From assembly GCF_019279795.1 (NCBI RefSeq), contig NC_056732.1:179158613-179222612 (forward strand): a DNA stretch of 64,000 bases, written 5' to 3'. Of this stretch, positions 1-10,281 are shown piece by piece. Below the pieces are notes generated by a model. The model made no database searches, had not been told where the DNA came from, and saw nothing but the letters and a program-made list of their open reading frames with translations. How positions within the stretch are numbered: the first letter of the stretch is position 1; every line of letters starts with the position of its first letter. The position numbers were made by a program, and so were the translations under genes. This DNA comes from Protopterus annectens (lineage: Eukaryota > Chordata > Ceratodontiformes > Protopteridae).

Positions 1-7
1 CAAACTA

Positions 8-430
8 CGGGTCTATATCAAAACCATGAATGTTCACAACCACGAATACAAAATCACCGACACATACAACAGCGAAAATCAAAACGCCGAACGTATTTCC
101 GAGAACAACAGTGCCATACAGGTAAGGAAAACCTATGTAAACAAACTTCATTAAACACACTTTTGCAGGGGGGCAAGCCCCCCTGCACCACCATGTGGGA
201 GGCTGTGCCCCAACACTCCCCCTACTTAAATATATCAACTCCGAGATCGCACTACAGTGGGGAAAAGGATATATTTCCTGTTCCTCACGAACACCCTGCT
301 GGCCGTGGAAATATGTTTGGCATTCCGATTCTTGCTGTTTACATCTTTCGCTCTTGTAGTACTTTGGTCTTTATGTGCAGCTGTTCTTGTATTCGCAGTT
401 TTGAACATTCGCGCTTTTGATATAGACCCG
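8..430. mobile_element. MITE with about 48-bp terminal inverted repeats (family A)
   Basis: The left end (CGGGTCTATATCAAAA from base 8) is the inverted complement of the right end (TTTTGATATAGACCCG, ending at 430). The match continues inward, with a few mismatches, for about 48 bases. The dinucleotide TA flanks both sides (6-7 and 431-432), which fits a TA target duplication such as Tc1/mariner-like elements make, although two bases are weak evidence. There is no transposase inside, so it would be non-autonomous. The centre holds a GC-rich perfect palindrome at 165-186. A related but degraded core lies near 36.93-37.33 kb. The superfamily assignment is inference; the inverted repeats are directly visible. 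Confidence 0.82.
165..186. repeat. Perfect GC-rich hairpin in the MITE centre
   Basis: GCAGGGGGGC and its exact complement GCCCCCCTGC are separated by two adenines, giving a 10-bp stem with a very tight loop. It stands out in otherwise AT-rich sequence. It may be a structural part of the MITE; no function is assigned. Confidence 0.8.
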
Positions 431-483
431 TAAACTAAATAGTTAATATGGGAATTGTGGGAACAATACATACAAAGAACGAA

Positions 484-880
484 TGAGGTTTAAAAGACAG
501 GACTTAAATGAGATATGTAATGTTTGACTGAAGATGATTGGGTAGATTATAAGTGATGTATAATGTTTGCAACTGGGAAGGTCAGTATGGTTTGTGATGT
601 AAAATGCTTGCAATTAGGATTCTGTCAGTGTGGATTGTTTTCATTTATATAAATGTATGATTGCCTATGTCATAAGTGATGGTTTACTAAAGATGTTTCT
701 TGTTAAAAAAAAGGCAGGAATTGAATAATTTATGTAATGTTGCTTAGGTTATATGATATATAGCAATATATGGGAAGTATAATGTTTGTAAACATGAACT
801 TGTTAATACAATTTGATTGCTTTTATATAAATGTAAATTTGCCTATGTCACAAGTGATATTTCAATAAAGCTGTTTAAAA
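484..880 (+). mobile_element. Two L1-type 3' UTR fragments in tandem
   Basis: The stretch 484-560 matches the complement of 41.12-41.2 kb, the downstream end of the L1 element described below (shared pieces include TAGATTATAAGTGAT). The stretches 590-712 and 713-880 repeat each other: both have a TTTTATATAAATGTA block, a 'gcctatgtca.aagtgat' block, a degenerate polyadenylation signal (tttactaaag, and TTCAATAAAG near 860) and then an A-run. The fragment at 54.5-54.68 kb is a third copy. I read these as 5'-truncated L1 3' ends. No protein is encoded. Family assignment rests on the match to the L1 flank. Confidence 0.6.
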
Positions 881-884
881 AAAT

Positions 885-1500
885 GATAGGGGAATTGAAT
901 GCAAAACTGAAGGCACATGAGATGAAACTAAGCACAGATAAGACAGTAGTAATGGCACCAAATTGGGAAATTAAAAGAAGATGAGAATTGAGATAGAAGG
1001 GAAGATAGTGGAACAGGTAAATAGCTTCAAGTATCTGGGAGGGATGGTTGAGGAGAAGGGAATTCTGAATGAAGAGGTCAAAGATAGAATCACAGGGGCT
1101 GCAGCCAGCTGGCACAGAGTCTCAGGTGTAGTCTATGACAGAAGAATGCCAAAGAAGCTGAAAAGTAAGGTGTACAAGACAGTGGTGTGACCAGTACTAT
1201 TGTATGGTACAGAAACCGGGGCGGTAAAGGCAGAACAGATGAAGAAGGCACAGAAGATGGAAATGAAGTACCTGAGAAGAGTGATAGGATGATACTGTGG
1301 GACAGACAAAGAATCGAGGACATAAGAGCAGAAGCCAAAGTAGCTCCAATTGCAGAATAGATCAAAGAGAACAAATTACTGTGGTTTGGACACGTGCAGA
1401 AAACCAGAAGACAATCTGGTGAAGAAGATTTGGGATGGACAGGAGGAAGTAAGAGAAAATGAGGATGTCCAGCAAAGAGGTGGATGCCTGTTCTTGGTTG
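885..1500 (+). pseudogene. RTE-like LINE reverse transcriptase C-terminal fragment
   Basis: Conceptual translation gives the distal part of a LINE reverse transcriptase. It shows the 'FKYLGGMV' motif, an 'LNEEVKDRI' stretch, 'DRRMPKKLKSKVYKTVV', then 'LLYGTET', 'LRRVIG' and a 'LWFGHVQ' motif near 1380. This order (YLG, R..K.K...YKT, LLYG, LRR, W.GH) is common in RTE-type and related LINEs. An in-frame stop at about 1188 breaks 'KTVV*PVLLYG', further stops and frame changes follow, and the catalytic YxDD block is absent, so it is 5'-truncated and dead. The clade call is inference from motif memory. Confidence 0.65.
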
Positions 1501-2288
1501 TAGTTAAAATTTGGTGGCTTTTGCAGTGCCCGCCCCACTGTAGATTTGATCTAGGACACTCCCCCAGTCCCATCTCTTTACCGCATTCTACCTAATAAAC
1601 CCTTTCTGCACTTGCTTTTAGTCCTTTTTAATTTAATTACATTTTTTCAAACTGTGTGTGGACTACTATTGCTACATACTCAAGTGTGCCTGCTTGCACT
1701 GTATGTGAATTGTTTTTACTACTGTTTTTGCTACTTTTCTGAAAAAAAAAATTTATAAGCCTGTTTCCTACCTTTCCTGTAATTAGTGTTCCAGATACAG
1801 ATTTGCTGTATCCAGGACTGTTTGTAAGCTTCTGAGCCCCCCCCAAGCCTTTCTGTGTTGGAGGGAAGCCTTCTAGCTTATCAGTGGGAGTGGTAAGCAT
1901 TAGGTAACCTGTCTACCACATAAGGAATGGTTCTGGCCCAGAATTTGTAGTTATTGGCCGTTCGGGCGGTCTTCCATCTCTCTCAACTTTCTAATTCCAC
2001 CTAACACGCAGCTTTTCAGTGCTTCTGTGGATCCCTAGTGATATCTGCATTGCTTACTGTAATTATTTCCTTGCTTCACTTGAAAGAAAGTTACTGTTTG
2101 TCGTTTTTGTATTTAAGTTACCTGTAACACATTGCATTTAAGTTATCTGGCACTTGGTCACTAAAGCAATTATATAAGTCAGCACTAAAAAATTAAAAGC
2201 ACTACACCCTCACAAACTCCCCTTGAGTACCTTGTTCCCCATTGGCCCTTTTTTTCAATTATAAAGGAATTCCCAATACTATTCTAGC
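1501..2288. other. No gene; possibly partly the CR1 5' UTR
   Basis: I see no credible coding sequence. The segment has poly-T and poly-C runs (for example about 1839-1847). The part just before 2289 may be the 5' UTR of the CR1 element, because its ORF1 starts there, but I cannot locate the element's true 5' end. Confidence 0.4.
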
Positions 2289-3263
2289 ATGTCCAAATGT
2301 CAGTTGTCAATCTCTTCTCTGGTCCAGCTGGTGAATCTGGGAATTTTCAGGCAATGTTACAACTGCCTTATGTACACAGACAACCCTCTCCTCCTCCCAA
2401 CAAATTCCAACACATGTGAGAGATGCAACCATGTAGCCAAACTGGAGGCTAAGCTCTCTCAACTCAGTACTGGCGTAACCAGTCAGGAGGAGAAGGAAAC
2501 CACACTCACTACAATTCCAGTCTCACATAGACCTACCACGACAGCAAACCAAACACATAAACACACAAAAACATACTCGGAGGCTCTAAATAAAAATCTG
2601 CCTAAGCAGCAGAGACCTCCAAAGCAGACACCCAAGCAACCGCTACCCCAAAACAAAACACGTGCAACACATAGCTCACAAAGCCAGTGTGCCGAACAGT
2701 CACAGCCCTTAAGGCTAAACAACACACCTGATACACTTGTAATAGGTGACTCTATCGTCAGGCACACTGACGTCCCACCCACCAGGCTGAACAAGGAGAA
2801 GGTCACGTTGAGCTGCCTGTCGGGCACTAGGATCCGCCACATAACACAAGCACTCAGGTCACTCCAAGGCAAGTACAAATATGACTCGGTCATTGTCCAT
2901 GCTGGTGTGAATGACCTGAGATGTACCTCCCTGGACTACATGAAAAGAGACATAGAGGAGCTCTCTGAGCATGTAGCCCAGGCCGGTATGACCCTGACCT
3001 TGAGTAGCATCTTACCCTCACCAAGAATGATGCCACAATATGAAGACAAGATGATCAATTTCAACAATTGGCTTAAGTATTGGTGTCATTCAAAGGGGAT
3101 CCAATGCCTGTCAGCCTGGGATGACATGCTCGACAAGCCACGATGCTTTGCTAGGGACAGCTTGCACCTGTCACCCCTGGGCTTTCGGATATTGGCAAAG
3201 GCTCTTGCTTCCCCCATAGTGCCTTTTTTAGGCAAGGCTCAAAAGACAAACCCACCTCCATAG
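2289..3263 (+). CDS. CR1 ORF1 protein with SGNH/GDSL-type esterase domain
   Basis: This is an uninterrupted 324-codon reading frame. The N-terminus has paired cysteines (CYNC at about residue 22; CERC at about 43), a possible zinc-binding unit, followed by a charged, threonine/glutamine/proline-rich linker (about residues 60-145). The C-terminal half has the blocks of an SGNH hydrolase: GDSIVR (nucleophile serine, about residue 153), HAGVNDL (block III, about 205), and DSLHLS (catalytic Asp and His, about 297-300). CR1 and L2 LINEs are known to carry such an esterase in ORF1, where it may bind membranes or act in RNP assembly. It is the only LINE gene in this window without a visible break. 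I chose the first ATG because the relic copy at 32,009 starts at the equivalent ATG-Ser-Lys. Confidence 0.85.
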   Translation: MSKCQLSISSLVQLVNLGIFRQCYNCLMYTDNPLLLPTNSNTCERCNHVAKLEAKLSQLSTGVTSQEEKETTLTTIPVSHRPTTTANQTHKHTKTYSEALNKNLPKQQRPPKQTPKQPLPQNKTRATHSSQSQCAEQSQPLRLNNTPDTLVIGDSIVRHTDVPPTRLNKEKVTLSCLSGTRIRHITQALRSLQGKYKYDSVIVHAGVNDLRCTSLDYMKRDIEELSEHVAQAGMTLTLSSILPSPRMMPQYEDKMINFNNWLKYWCHSKGIQCLSAWDDMLDKPRCFARDSLHLSPLGFRILAKALASPIVPFLGKAQKTNPPP

Positions 3264-3292
3264 GTATCACACAGGATAAGAAACTAAGAGTA

Positions 3293-6080
3293 ATGCTACT
3301 CAATGCCAGAAGTCTAAACCTCAAGATGCACGCACTCAAAACTCTCCTTAGCATGGAGAACATCGATATCTGTGCAGTAACAGAAACCTGGTTCAAGGCT
3401 CCCGAGAGCACCCCAGCGCTACCAGGTTATACCTCATACCATGCTTTTCGGCCCCAAAACTTGGACCGAACCACAAAAGGAGGGGGAGTATCAATATTTG
3501 TCAAAGATACCCACACCTCCAGGTTGGTGGCACAGCACGAAGCATCAGAGACTATCCATGTGCAACTAACAGTGGGTAAAACTGCCTTCCAGTTTATAGC
3601 CTGCTACAGACCACCTTCCCAAACCCAGGAACCCCACTCGGCCTTCCTGAGAACACTGGAAAATATGAAGGTCTCTCCAAACACCATTATATTGGGTGAC
3701 TTCAACTACCCAAACATAGACTAGGAGCATTACTCTAGCACCAACACCCTAGCCCAAAGGTTCCTAGAATTTATAAACTCAAAAGCTATGGAACAACTTG
3801 TTACCACTCCCACAAGAGGGGAAAACATACTGGACCTGATCATCACCAACATGGGGACTCTATGCTCCAGACCAGAAGTGTATCCCTCACTGGTAAGATC
3901 AGACCATGAACTAATCTCACTAGATATTCACATCCCGACCCCAGCCCCTGCCCAGAAAACCACAGTGACAAACTTCTCTAAAGCAAATTTCACACTCCTC
4001 AAAACCGAGGTGGAATCCTTCAAAGACCCCAAGCCTGTGGAAAATACGGCCCAGACCGCTGAATCTTTTATAAACGCATTCTATGAACACCTTCAGGAAT
4101 GCATGGATCATGCAATCCCAGATAAAACCAAGACCCAATCCTCCAAAGGCAGACGGCCTGCCTGGTGGACCCCAGCCATAAACAAACTATGCAATAGAAG
4201 GAGGAAGCTACTACATGATAGAGCAAAATCCCAAAAAGGGAAGGCATCTGTGATCAGTATTAGCAAAAACTACGGGCATTCATAAAATCGTCTAAGGCCA
4301 GCTTTGAGAGAAAAATTGCACAGGACACTAAGGATAATCACAAGGATTTCTTTAGTTATGTTAGGAACCTGGGTGGGAATTCCCAGATATGCTCAGAATT
4401 ACTCCAAAATGACAAAAAATACATCAAACCCGCAGACATTGCCAACATCCTAACTGACAGGTTCAGCGCAACCCCCCCCCACCAAAAGAGCAAATATCTA
4501 TCCCAGCAGAGTGCTACCCCCCCTGACATCTCAGATGCTCAGGTAAGAGCCGCTCTCTCCAAAGCAAAAAACACAGCATCAATGGGACCAGACGGTGTCC
4601 CGGGCTTTGTCCTACATGAACTCCAAGAAGAGCTAAACCCAAACATAAAACTACTGTTCAATCTCAACCTTACTACAGGATATGTACCCAAAGAGTGGCG
4701 TACAGCAACAGTGGTCCCTCTCCACAAAGGTGGTGCCTCAACGGATCCTGGAAACTATCGCCCCATAAGCCTGACTAGCTTGGTCTGCAAAGCTATGGAA
4801 AGGATCATCATGGACCTCATAAATAAAGATATTGGGGACCTACAGACACTGGATCCTACCCAGTTCGGCTTTGTTAAGGGCAGATCCTGCCTCTTCAACC
4901 TGGTCGATTTCTTTGAAACAGTCACCAAGGCCATTGATGAGGGGGAAGGTAGTCCACACAGCCTACCTGGACCTCAGAAAAGCCTTCGATACAATACCCC
5001 ACTCGGGCATTATAGATAAGCTCACCAGCTTAAATATAAACCCCTATGTCACTAGATGAGTTGCAAACTGGCTCAAGGACAGAACTCACATGGTTAGAAT
5101 TGCTGGAACCATGTCAGACTCCAAACCAGTTACAAGTGGCGTCCCACAAGGCTCAGTCCTGGGACCTCTTGTTCTGTATATATTTCTCGGAGGTACAGGC
5201 CAACACGGAAGGACTGTGGCTGACCAAGTTCGCAGATGACTGCAAACTGGGCGCCATAATCGACTCTCCAGCCGACACAAGCATCCTCCAAAAGGGCCTC
5301 ATAGAAACAGGCAACTGGCGCCAGAGCCATGGCCTCAAGCTAAACGCCAAAAAGTGTATAGTCATCCCCTTTGGCAAAAACAAAGTGCCCACAAATTACC
5401 ACATAGTTGGTAATCCATTAAGTACAAAAGAAGTAATTAGGGACCTGGGGACCCAAGTTCATAGCAGTCACTCATTTGACAACCACATGGCCAAAGTGGT
5501 TAGAAAAACATTTTATATAGCCCACCTAATCACGAAGGGATTCACATCTAGATCAGGGGAGGTCATTGTGCCTCTTTACTCATCCCTCATCAGGCCCATA
5601 ATTGAGTACAATGCCCCTTTTGGGATGTACCTTACCAGACACCTGCAGCAACGGGAAAGACCCCAAAAGTACCTCACCAAGAGGATCAAAGAGCTCAAAC
5701 AGATGCCATATGCTTCCCGATTAAAGAAACTCCAGCTCTACTCAGTGGCATACCGCCTGCTCAGAGGCAATCTGTGCCTGACATATAAAGCCATGTCCAA
5801 CCCGAAATTAATGGACATGCTGCACCTCAGAAAATCCAAATCCCATCGAGCTACGTGCTCGAGAGACTTGAACCTCAGCACTGAAATAAATAGGACATGC
5901 TGGAGTGACAGATTCATAACCCAGAGACTCCCTTCACTCTGGAATAAAATCCCAGTCCAGGTTAGGCAGAGTCCCTCATTGACTCTCTTCAAGAGGAATC
6001 TTGATGAGTGGATGGGAGATCGTAGGTTTACCCCGGGTATCACTTCTGTGTCACTGTTAGACAGAGGCACAGTATACTAA
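3293..6080 (+). pseudogene. CR1 ORF2 (endonuclease-reverse transcriptase), broken
   Basis: The N-terminal part is an apurinic-type endonuclease (EEP fold): NARSL, TETW, GGGVSIF, GDFN and RSDHE appear in the expected order between 3293 and 3910. The reverse transcriptase follows with PLHKGG, NYRPISLTS, LDLRKAFD, GVPQGSVLGP and the catalytic FADD at 5229-5240. It ends at 6080 after 'LWNKIP'. Visible lesions are a TAG stop at 3722-3724 (probably Trp TGG originally), a frame change near 4270, a frame change in the G-run near 4945, a TGA stop at 5057-5059 (again a likely Trp codon), and a frame change near 5165. Two Trp-to-stop changes point to G-to-A decay. The element could not make its own ORF2 protein. 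Confidence 0.9.
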
Positions 6081-6196
6081 CCTCGAAAAAGGGCATAGCA
6101 AAATTAATTTATAATGGGTGGCGAAAGCCAAACATACTCTGGCTAGGCTTATAAATGCCCTAGGGCAGATAGCCTAGTATGAACCTATGAACCTAT

Positions 6197-6863
6197 AAGA
6201 TATGTAATAGTCAGTGATGAGTGTTGAAGAAGGCAGGAGTATGGCACTGAATTGAGAGAGATGGCAACAGTTAACACGATACCCAACCCCATGTAGAAAA
6301 TGGGAGAAATGGGGCTGATGATGATGTCTAGCTGACATTCTAGGAACACAATCCTGTGTGAAGGAGTCAAAAAAGATTTCTGAATGTTTTCTTGGAATCC
6401 CAACTTGTGTAAGAGATCTGTCACACAACAGAGAGATTCCTGACACTTTGAAAAAGATTCTGCAAAGATAATCAAGTCATCTAAATCTGGAAAAATGTGG
6501 ATACCTTGTAGCCTGCAATGAGGGTAAGGCAGAGAACTGATAATGGTATCTAGACATACAAAACTTTAAGAAACATCTGAAGTCCGGATGAATAGGGATG
6601 TGAAGATAAACATCTTTTAAGTCTAGTGTTACCAGGAAATTTGAAAGCGGAAGAAGAGGTAACAGGCTATGAAGTGATATCACTATGAATTTGGGCACTA
6701 TCACAAACAGGTTTAGGAAAGAACGATCCAGAATTGGTCTCCAAGCATTTTTTTTCTCTGACACTAGGCACATAGTTGAATAAAATCCTGTCTCCACCTG
6801 GGAAGGGGGAACTGGTTCTATCACTCCTTGTGACAGCATGTGATGAAGAACAGGTGGAAACAA
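6197..6863 (-). pseudogene. DIRS-like reverse transcriptase/RNase H fragment
   Basis: The translation contains the DIRS-type RT signature: 'GVIEPVPPSQ..TGFYS', 'WRPILDRSFLN', 'LVTLDLKDVYLHIPIHP' and 'YHYQFSALP'. Soon after comes the catalytic box as 'DLDDLIIFAES' (6476-6487 for D-L-D-D; families usually have YLDD). The RNase H entry follows with 'LHKLGFQ' and 'LTPSHRIVFL'. Between 'FSALP' and the DLDD box the usual 'FGLxTAPRVFTK' segment is missing, which I read as an internal deletion of roughly 60-100 bases plus a frame change. It is not functional. The assignment to DIRS rather than other RTs rests on the PVPPSQ-GFYS and IPIHP motifs. Confidence 0.75.
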
Positions 6864-7099
6864 AAGAGTCTGATCTTGAGGATAAGGAATGACCCAGGGG
6901 AAAGGAGAATTTTTGTCCCACTGCCATCTGCAACACTAATGAATGATTTTCATAACCCATTTGTCTGCAACAATCTGTTGCAAAGAGAAAAATGGAGATT
7001 CAGACCTTCTGGGGAAAAAAAGGGGTCCAGGGTGGGCAGGAGCAACAAGGTCTCTTGAAAAGTCATTCAGACTTGTTGGACTGTCCTTAGTTTTGGGAG

Positions 7100-7895
7100 G
7101 TTCAAGACTTCATTTTGGAACACCTTACAATTTCTTCTTAAATGTCTGTTTACCTGAATTTTGTTGAGACTCTTTATTCTGTTTTTTTTTTTTTTTGCCA
7201 AAACTGGAAGAGAAGATAAAAAAACCCTTAGACAATTTGGAAATGGAGGGCTGAAAAATCTTAGACATTCCCTGAATCAAGTTTGCTCCTTTCATCACAC
7301 TTTTTGATACCTTCTGTAGCAGAATGGTCAATCACTAAATCTCTTTCTAAGGGAGAATTTAAAATCTCATTTTTAAAATAAACTGGGAGGTTCTGAGAAT
7401 GCAGCCATGCAAACCTCCACAAAACAGTACCAGTGTCCATAGTCATAGAAGTATTAAGAGTCATACACATGGTGCAAACAATGAGTACTAGCCTGTGCAA
7501 TAGAAGAAACTAAGTTATTTAAAGCAGATTTTCCCAACCGGAAGAAACTGCAGATAAAACATTCCTTATACTTTCAAAATTTGTCAGAACAAACTTTAAC
7601 ATATGAGCTTGATAATTCAAAATTCTGAAAAAATCAAAGAAAGTATTCATTTTTCCCTTACCTATAAATAATTTTCCCATCCTTATCTGACAAAGTAGGA
7701 TTGGAATTAACTTAGTAGTTAACTGCAGTGGGATAAACTAAAGCTAAAGCTGCTGGGTTAGGTTTGAGAATACTGTATAAAAATGTAAAAGACTGAAGAA
7801 CTTTATGCATCCTAGGGGCAGTTGGCTGACTATCTGGAAAATCACAGGCAGTGCCGAACACACATCCTCTAAAGCAGACAGAAAACCCTTCTGTA
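7100..7895 (-). pseudogene. Probable DIRS gag-like ORF, distal part
   Basis: Several short frames in this stretch on the minus strand read as a basic, degraded protein. One ends in a lysine-rich tail containing 'FGKKKKKQNKESQQNSGKQ' (about 7125-7200), a typical place for a nucleic-acid-binding gag C-terminus. No single intact frame remains. Assignment comes from position directly upstream of the DIRS-like RT and from the basic tail, not from recognised domains. Confidence 0.4.
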
Positions 7896-7900
7896 ACAAC

Positions 7901-9600
7901 TCATAGGTTCATAGGTAGCTACTAGGCTATTGGCCCTGGGGCCTATACAAGCCCAGCCAAAAAGGTACCCTGGCTTTTGCCACCCAAGAAAATAATTTTC
8001 CTGTGCCACTGTCGAGCAGAGCCACAGAGGTTATCCCCGGGGTGAATTTCCTATTTCCCATCCAATCATCAAGATTTTTCTTGAAGAGTGCTAATGAGGA
8101 GCTTTGTTTGATATAGATAGGTAGTTTATTCCAGAGTATGGGAAGTCTCTGGGACAGGAATCTATCCTCCGCATGTTCTGTTTATTGTGGTGACAAGGTT
8201 TAGGTCCCTAGAGCATGTAGCTCGGAGGGATTGGGATTTCTTTAAGTGGAGCATGTCCAACAGCTCTGGGTTTGACATAGCTTTGTATGTTAGGCAGAGA
8301 TCACCTCTGAGTAGGCGATATGCAATGGAGTAAAGCTGGAGTTTTTTGAGACGGTCTGCGTAGGGCATCTGTTTGAGGCCGATAATCCTCTTTGTGATGT
8401 ATTTCTGTGGCCTTTCCAGTTGTTGTAGATGTCTTGTGAGGTACATACCAAAAGGGGTGTTGTACTCTATAATGGGTGTAATGAGTGATGAGTAGAGGGG
8501 AACAGTGACCTCTTTTTTTCTGGATGAGAAACCTTTCGTGATGAGGTGTGCCACGTAGAAGGATTTCCTGACTACTGTGGTGATGTGATTATCAAAGGAG
8601 AGACTACTGTCCACCTGTGTCCCAAGGTCTCTTATCACACTTTCGGTGTTAAGTATACAATCGCCTATGTTGTAGTTCATGGGTACAGAGTTTTTACCAA
8701 AGAGGATGACAATGCACTTTTTGGAATTGCGCTTGAGGCCATGGCTTTGACACCAGGCATCTGTCTCAGTGAGGCCCTTTTGTAGGATATCCACATCATT
8801 AGGAGTTTTGATTATGGCTCCTAGTTTGCAGTCATCTGTGAACTTCATTAGCCAAAGACCTTCTGTGTTAGCCTGTACTTCAGAGAAGTAGATACCAAAC
8901 AGGAGAGGACCCAGGACTGAACCCTGTCACTTGTCACTGGTCTGAAGTCAGATTTGGGGTCTGCTACTTTCACAGTGTGGGTTCTGTCAGTGAGCCAGTT
9001 GGAAACCCATCTTGTGACATAGGGATTTATACCTAGTTTAGTGAGTTTATCTATAATTCCAGAGTGGGGGATGGTGTTGAAAGCCTTGGCAAAATCTAGA
9101 TAGGCTGTGTGAACCACCTTACCCTTGTCACTGGCTTTGGTGACTGCTTCAAAGAAGTCTATCAGGTTTAGGAGACATGATCTGCCTTTTACAAACCCAA
9201 ACTTGGTGGGGTCCAGAGTTTTGAGATTACCAGTGTTTTTGTTTATAAGTTCCATGATAATATGTTCCATGGCCTTGCAGACCAGGCTCGTCAGGCTAAT
9301 GGGGTGGTAGTTCCTGGGGTCCGTGGTGGCTCCCCCCTTGTGAAGTGGGATAACCGTCACTGTGCGCCATTCAGCAGGCACAAAGCCTGAAGTGAGGCTA
9401 TGATTGAACATGGTACTTAGGTGGTGTGCCAGTTCGTTCTGTAGTTCGTGTAGAACGCAGCCTGGGATGTTGTCTGGTCCTATGGATGCTGTGTTCTTGG
9501 CTTTGGAGAGTGTGGTTTTTACCTGTGCAGCTGTGATTACAGTATTTTCTGAGGGACAGGGAAACCTTAGTGTTCTCCCACTGAAAACACTGACACATTT
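7901..9600 (-). mobile_element. CR1-like LINE, copy 2 (5'-truncated, antisense)
   Basis: The complement of 7901-7960 is the same CR1 3' tail seen at 6.1-6.2 kb. Upstream on this strand is ORF2 from the middle of the RT domain to its end. The 5' part (ORF1, endonuclease, start of RT) is absent, as expected from incomplete reverse transcription. Its flanks on both sides look like the DIRS gag region, so this copy landed inside the DIRS element. Confidence 0.85.
8162..9590 (-). pseudogene. CR1 ORF2 reverse transcriptase fragment (copy 2)
   Basis: The reading begins near 9590 with 'LSKAKNTAS', continues through 'PAEWRT', 'PLHKGG', 'NYHPISLTS', 'YLDFAKAFN' and 'QGSVLGPLLFGIYFSEVQ', and reaches the catalytic box as 'FTDD' (Ala to Thr compared with FADD in copy 1). 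The C-terminal half (8848 down to 8162) is one open frame. A stop/frame break at about 8930 sits where copy 1 has the GVPQGS motif. Translation is clearly related to copy 1 but differs at many positions, so the two copies are not a recent pair. Confidence 0.85.
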
Positions 9601-10281
9601 TAGTAATGGTCTCCGAGAGGAGAAACTAACAAAGGGAGAATCAGAAAGTGAGCTCTTCTCTGAGTCTGATTCAGAAATCTGAGGAAAAAAAAAACTGTAT
9701 CCATCCCTGCATCTTCCTGTTCAGATGTAGAATCTTGAATCTCCACAGGAAAAGAGGAATCCCTCTTTCTTTTACCAAAAACTACTTTACAGGAAGGATC
9801 AATTGTTTGAATTCAACCCTGAGCCAGACACAATAAACTACTCCTATCTAAAGAAATCTGAGAAGGAGTAGATACATGCTTGGCTTTCTGTTTCTTTTTG
9901 ACAGAAAAATGGGGCCAACATGTTTATAATGGGAGCAACTGCTTCCCCAGGGATGGGCACAGCATTCTGAAACAAGAGGGAAACCTCCCCTGTTCCCTCT
10001 CCTAGGATCGACAATAGTTGCTCTCCCTTACCCACTGAGGGGATCCCAACAGCTGCAGAGGACATGGCTAACTCCTGGTCCATATTGACTGAAGGTGCTT
10101 TACCAGGGGGATCTGGGGTAAAAGATGAGTGGTCTGAGTTACAACAAATGGCCACAGCAGATCACCAATATGTGGCTGAGGCAAATTGCTTGCCTTCTGT
10201 GGTGGCAGAGGCTGTTTCCTTAATTTTTTTCTTTTTTTGAATGGAAGAAGGACTGGCTATGGGATCTGTAGCCTGTTCCAT
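9601..10281 (-). pseudogene. Probable DIRS gag-like ORF, N-terminal part
   Basis: On the minus strand an ATG at 10,281 opens a frame beginning MEQATDPIAS with a lysine run (QKKKKIK) near codon 20. After a stop it continues in a 103-codon stretch rich in serine and proline. The coding-like character and the position upstream of the CR1 insertion suggest the start of the DIRS gag gene. No domain is recognisable, so the function is inferred only from context. Confidence 0.35.

Larger units (their letters stand above)
2289..6195 (+). mobile_element. CR1-like LINE, copy 1 (nearly full length)
   Basis: ORF1 with an esterase domain is followed 29 bases later by ORF2 with endonuclease and reverse transcriptase, then a short 3' UTR. 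The 3' end carries an octamer-like repeat (ATGAACCT ATGAACCT AT at about 6179-6197), which matches the short 3' microsatellite known from CR1 elements instead of a poly-A tail. The shared tail 'agcctagta...acctatgaacct' is also found in the copies at 7.9, 38.2 and 54.7 kb, and in part at 34.6 kb. The DIRS-like relic begins directly after it, so this copy probably inserted into that element. Confidence 0.85.
6196..10281 (-). mobile_element. DIRS-like retroelement relic, interrupted by CR1 copy 2
   Basis: Reading leftward, a gag-like region starts near 10,281, is split by the CR1 copy at 7.9-9.6 kb, resumes at about 7.9-7.1 kb, and is followed by a DIRS-type reverse transcriptase (6.9-6.2 kb). 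The element is cut off at 6196 by CR1 copy 1. I see no tyrosine recombinase or methyltransferase part in the window, so the downstream half is missing or too decayed to recognise. Confidence 0.65.

Noticed and set aside
2483..2893. 136-codon minus-strand ORF with Leu/Val/Phe-rich segments resembling a membrane protein
   Set aside because: It is the antisense shadow of CR1 ORF1, whose codons are under recognisable protein constraint.
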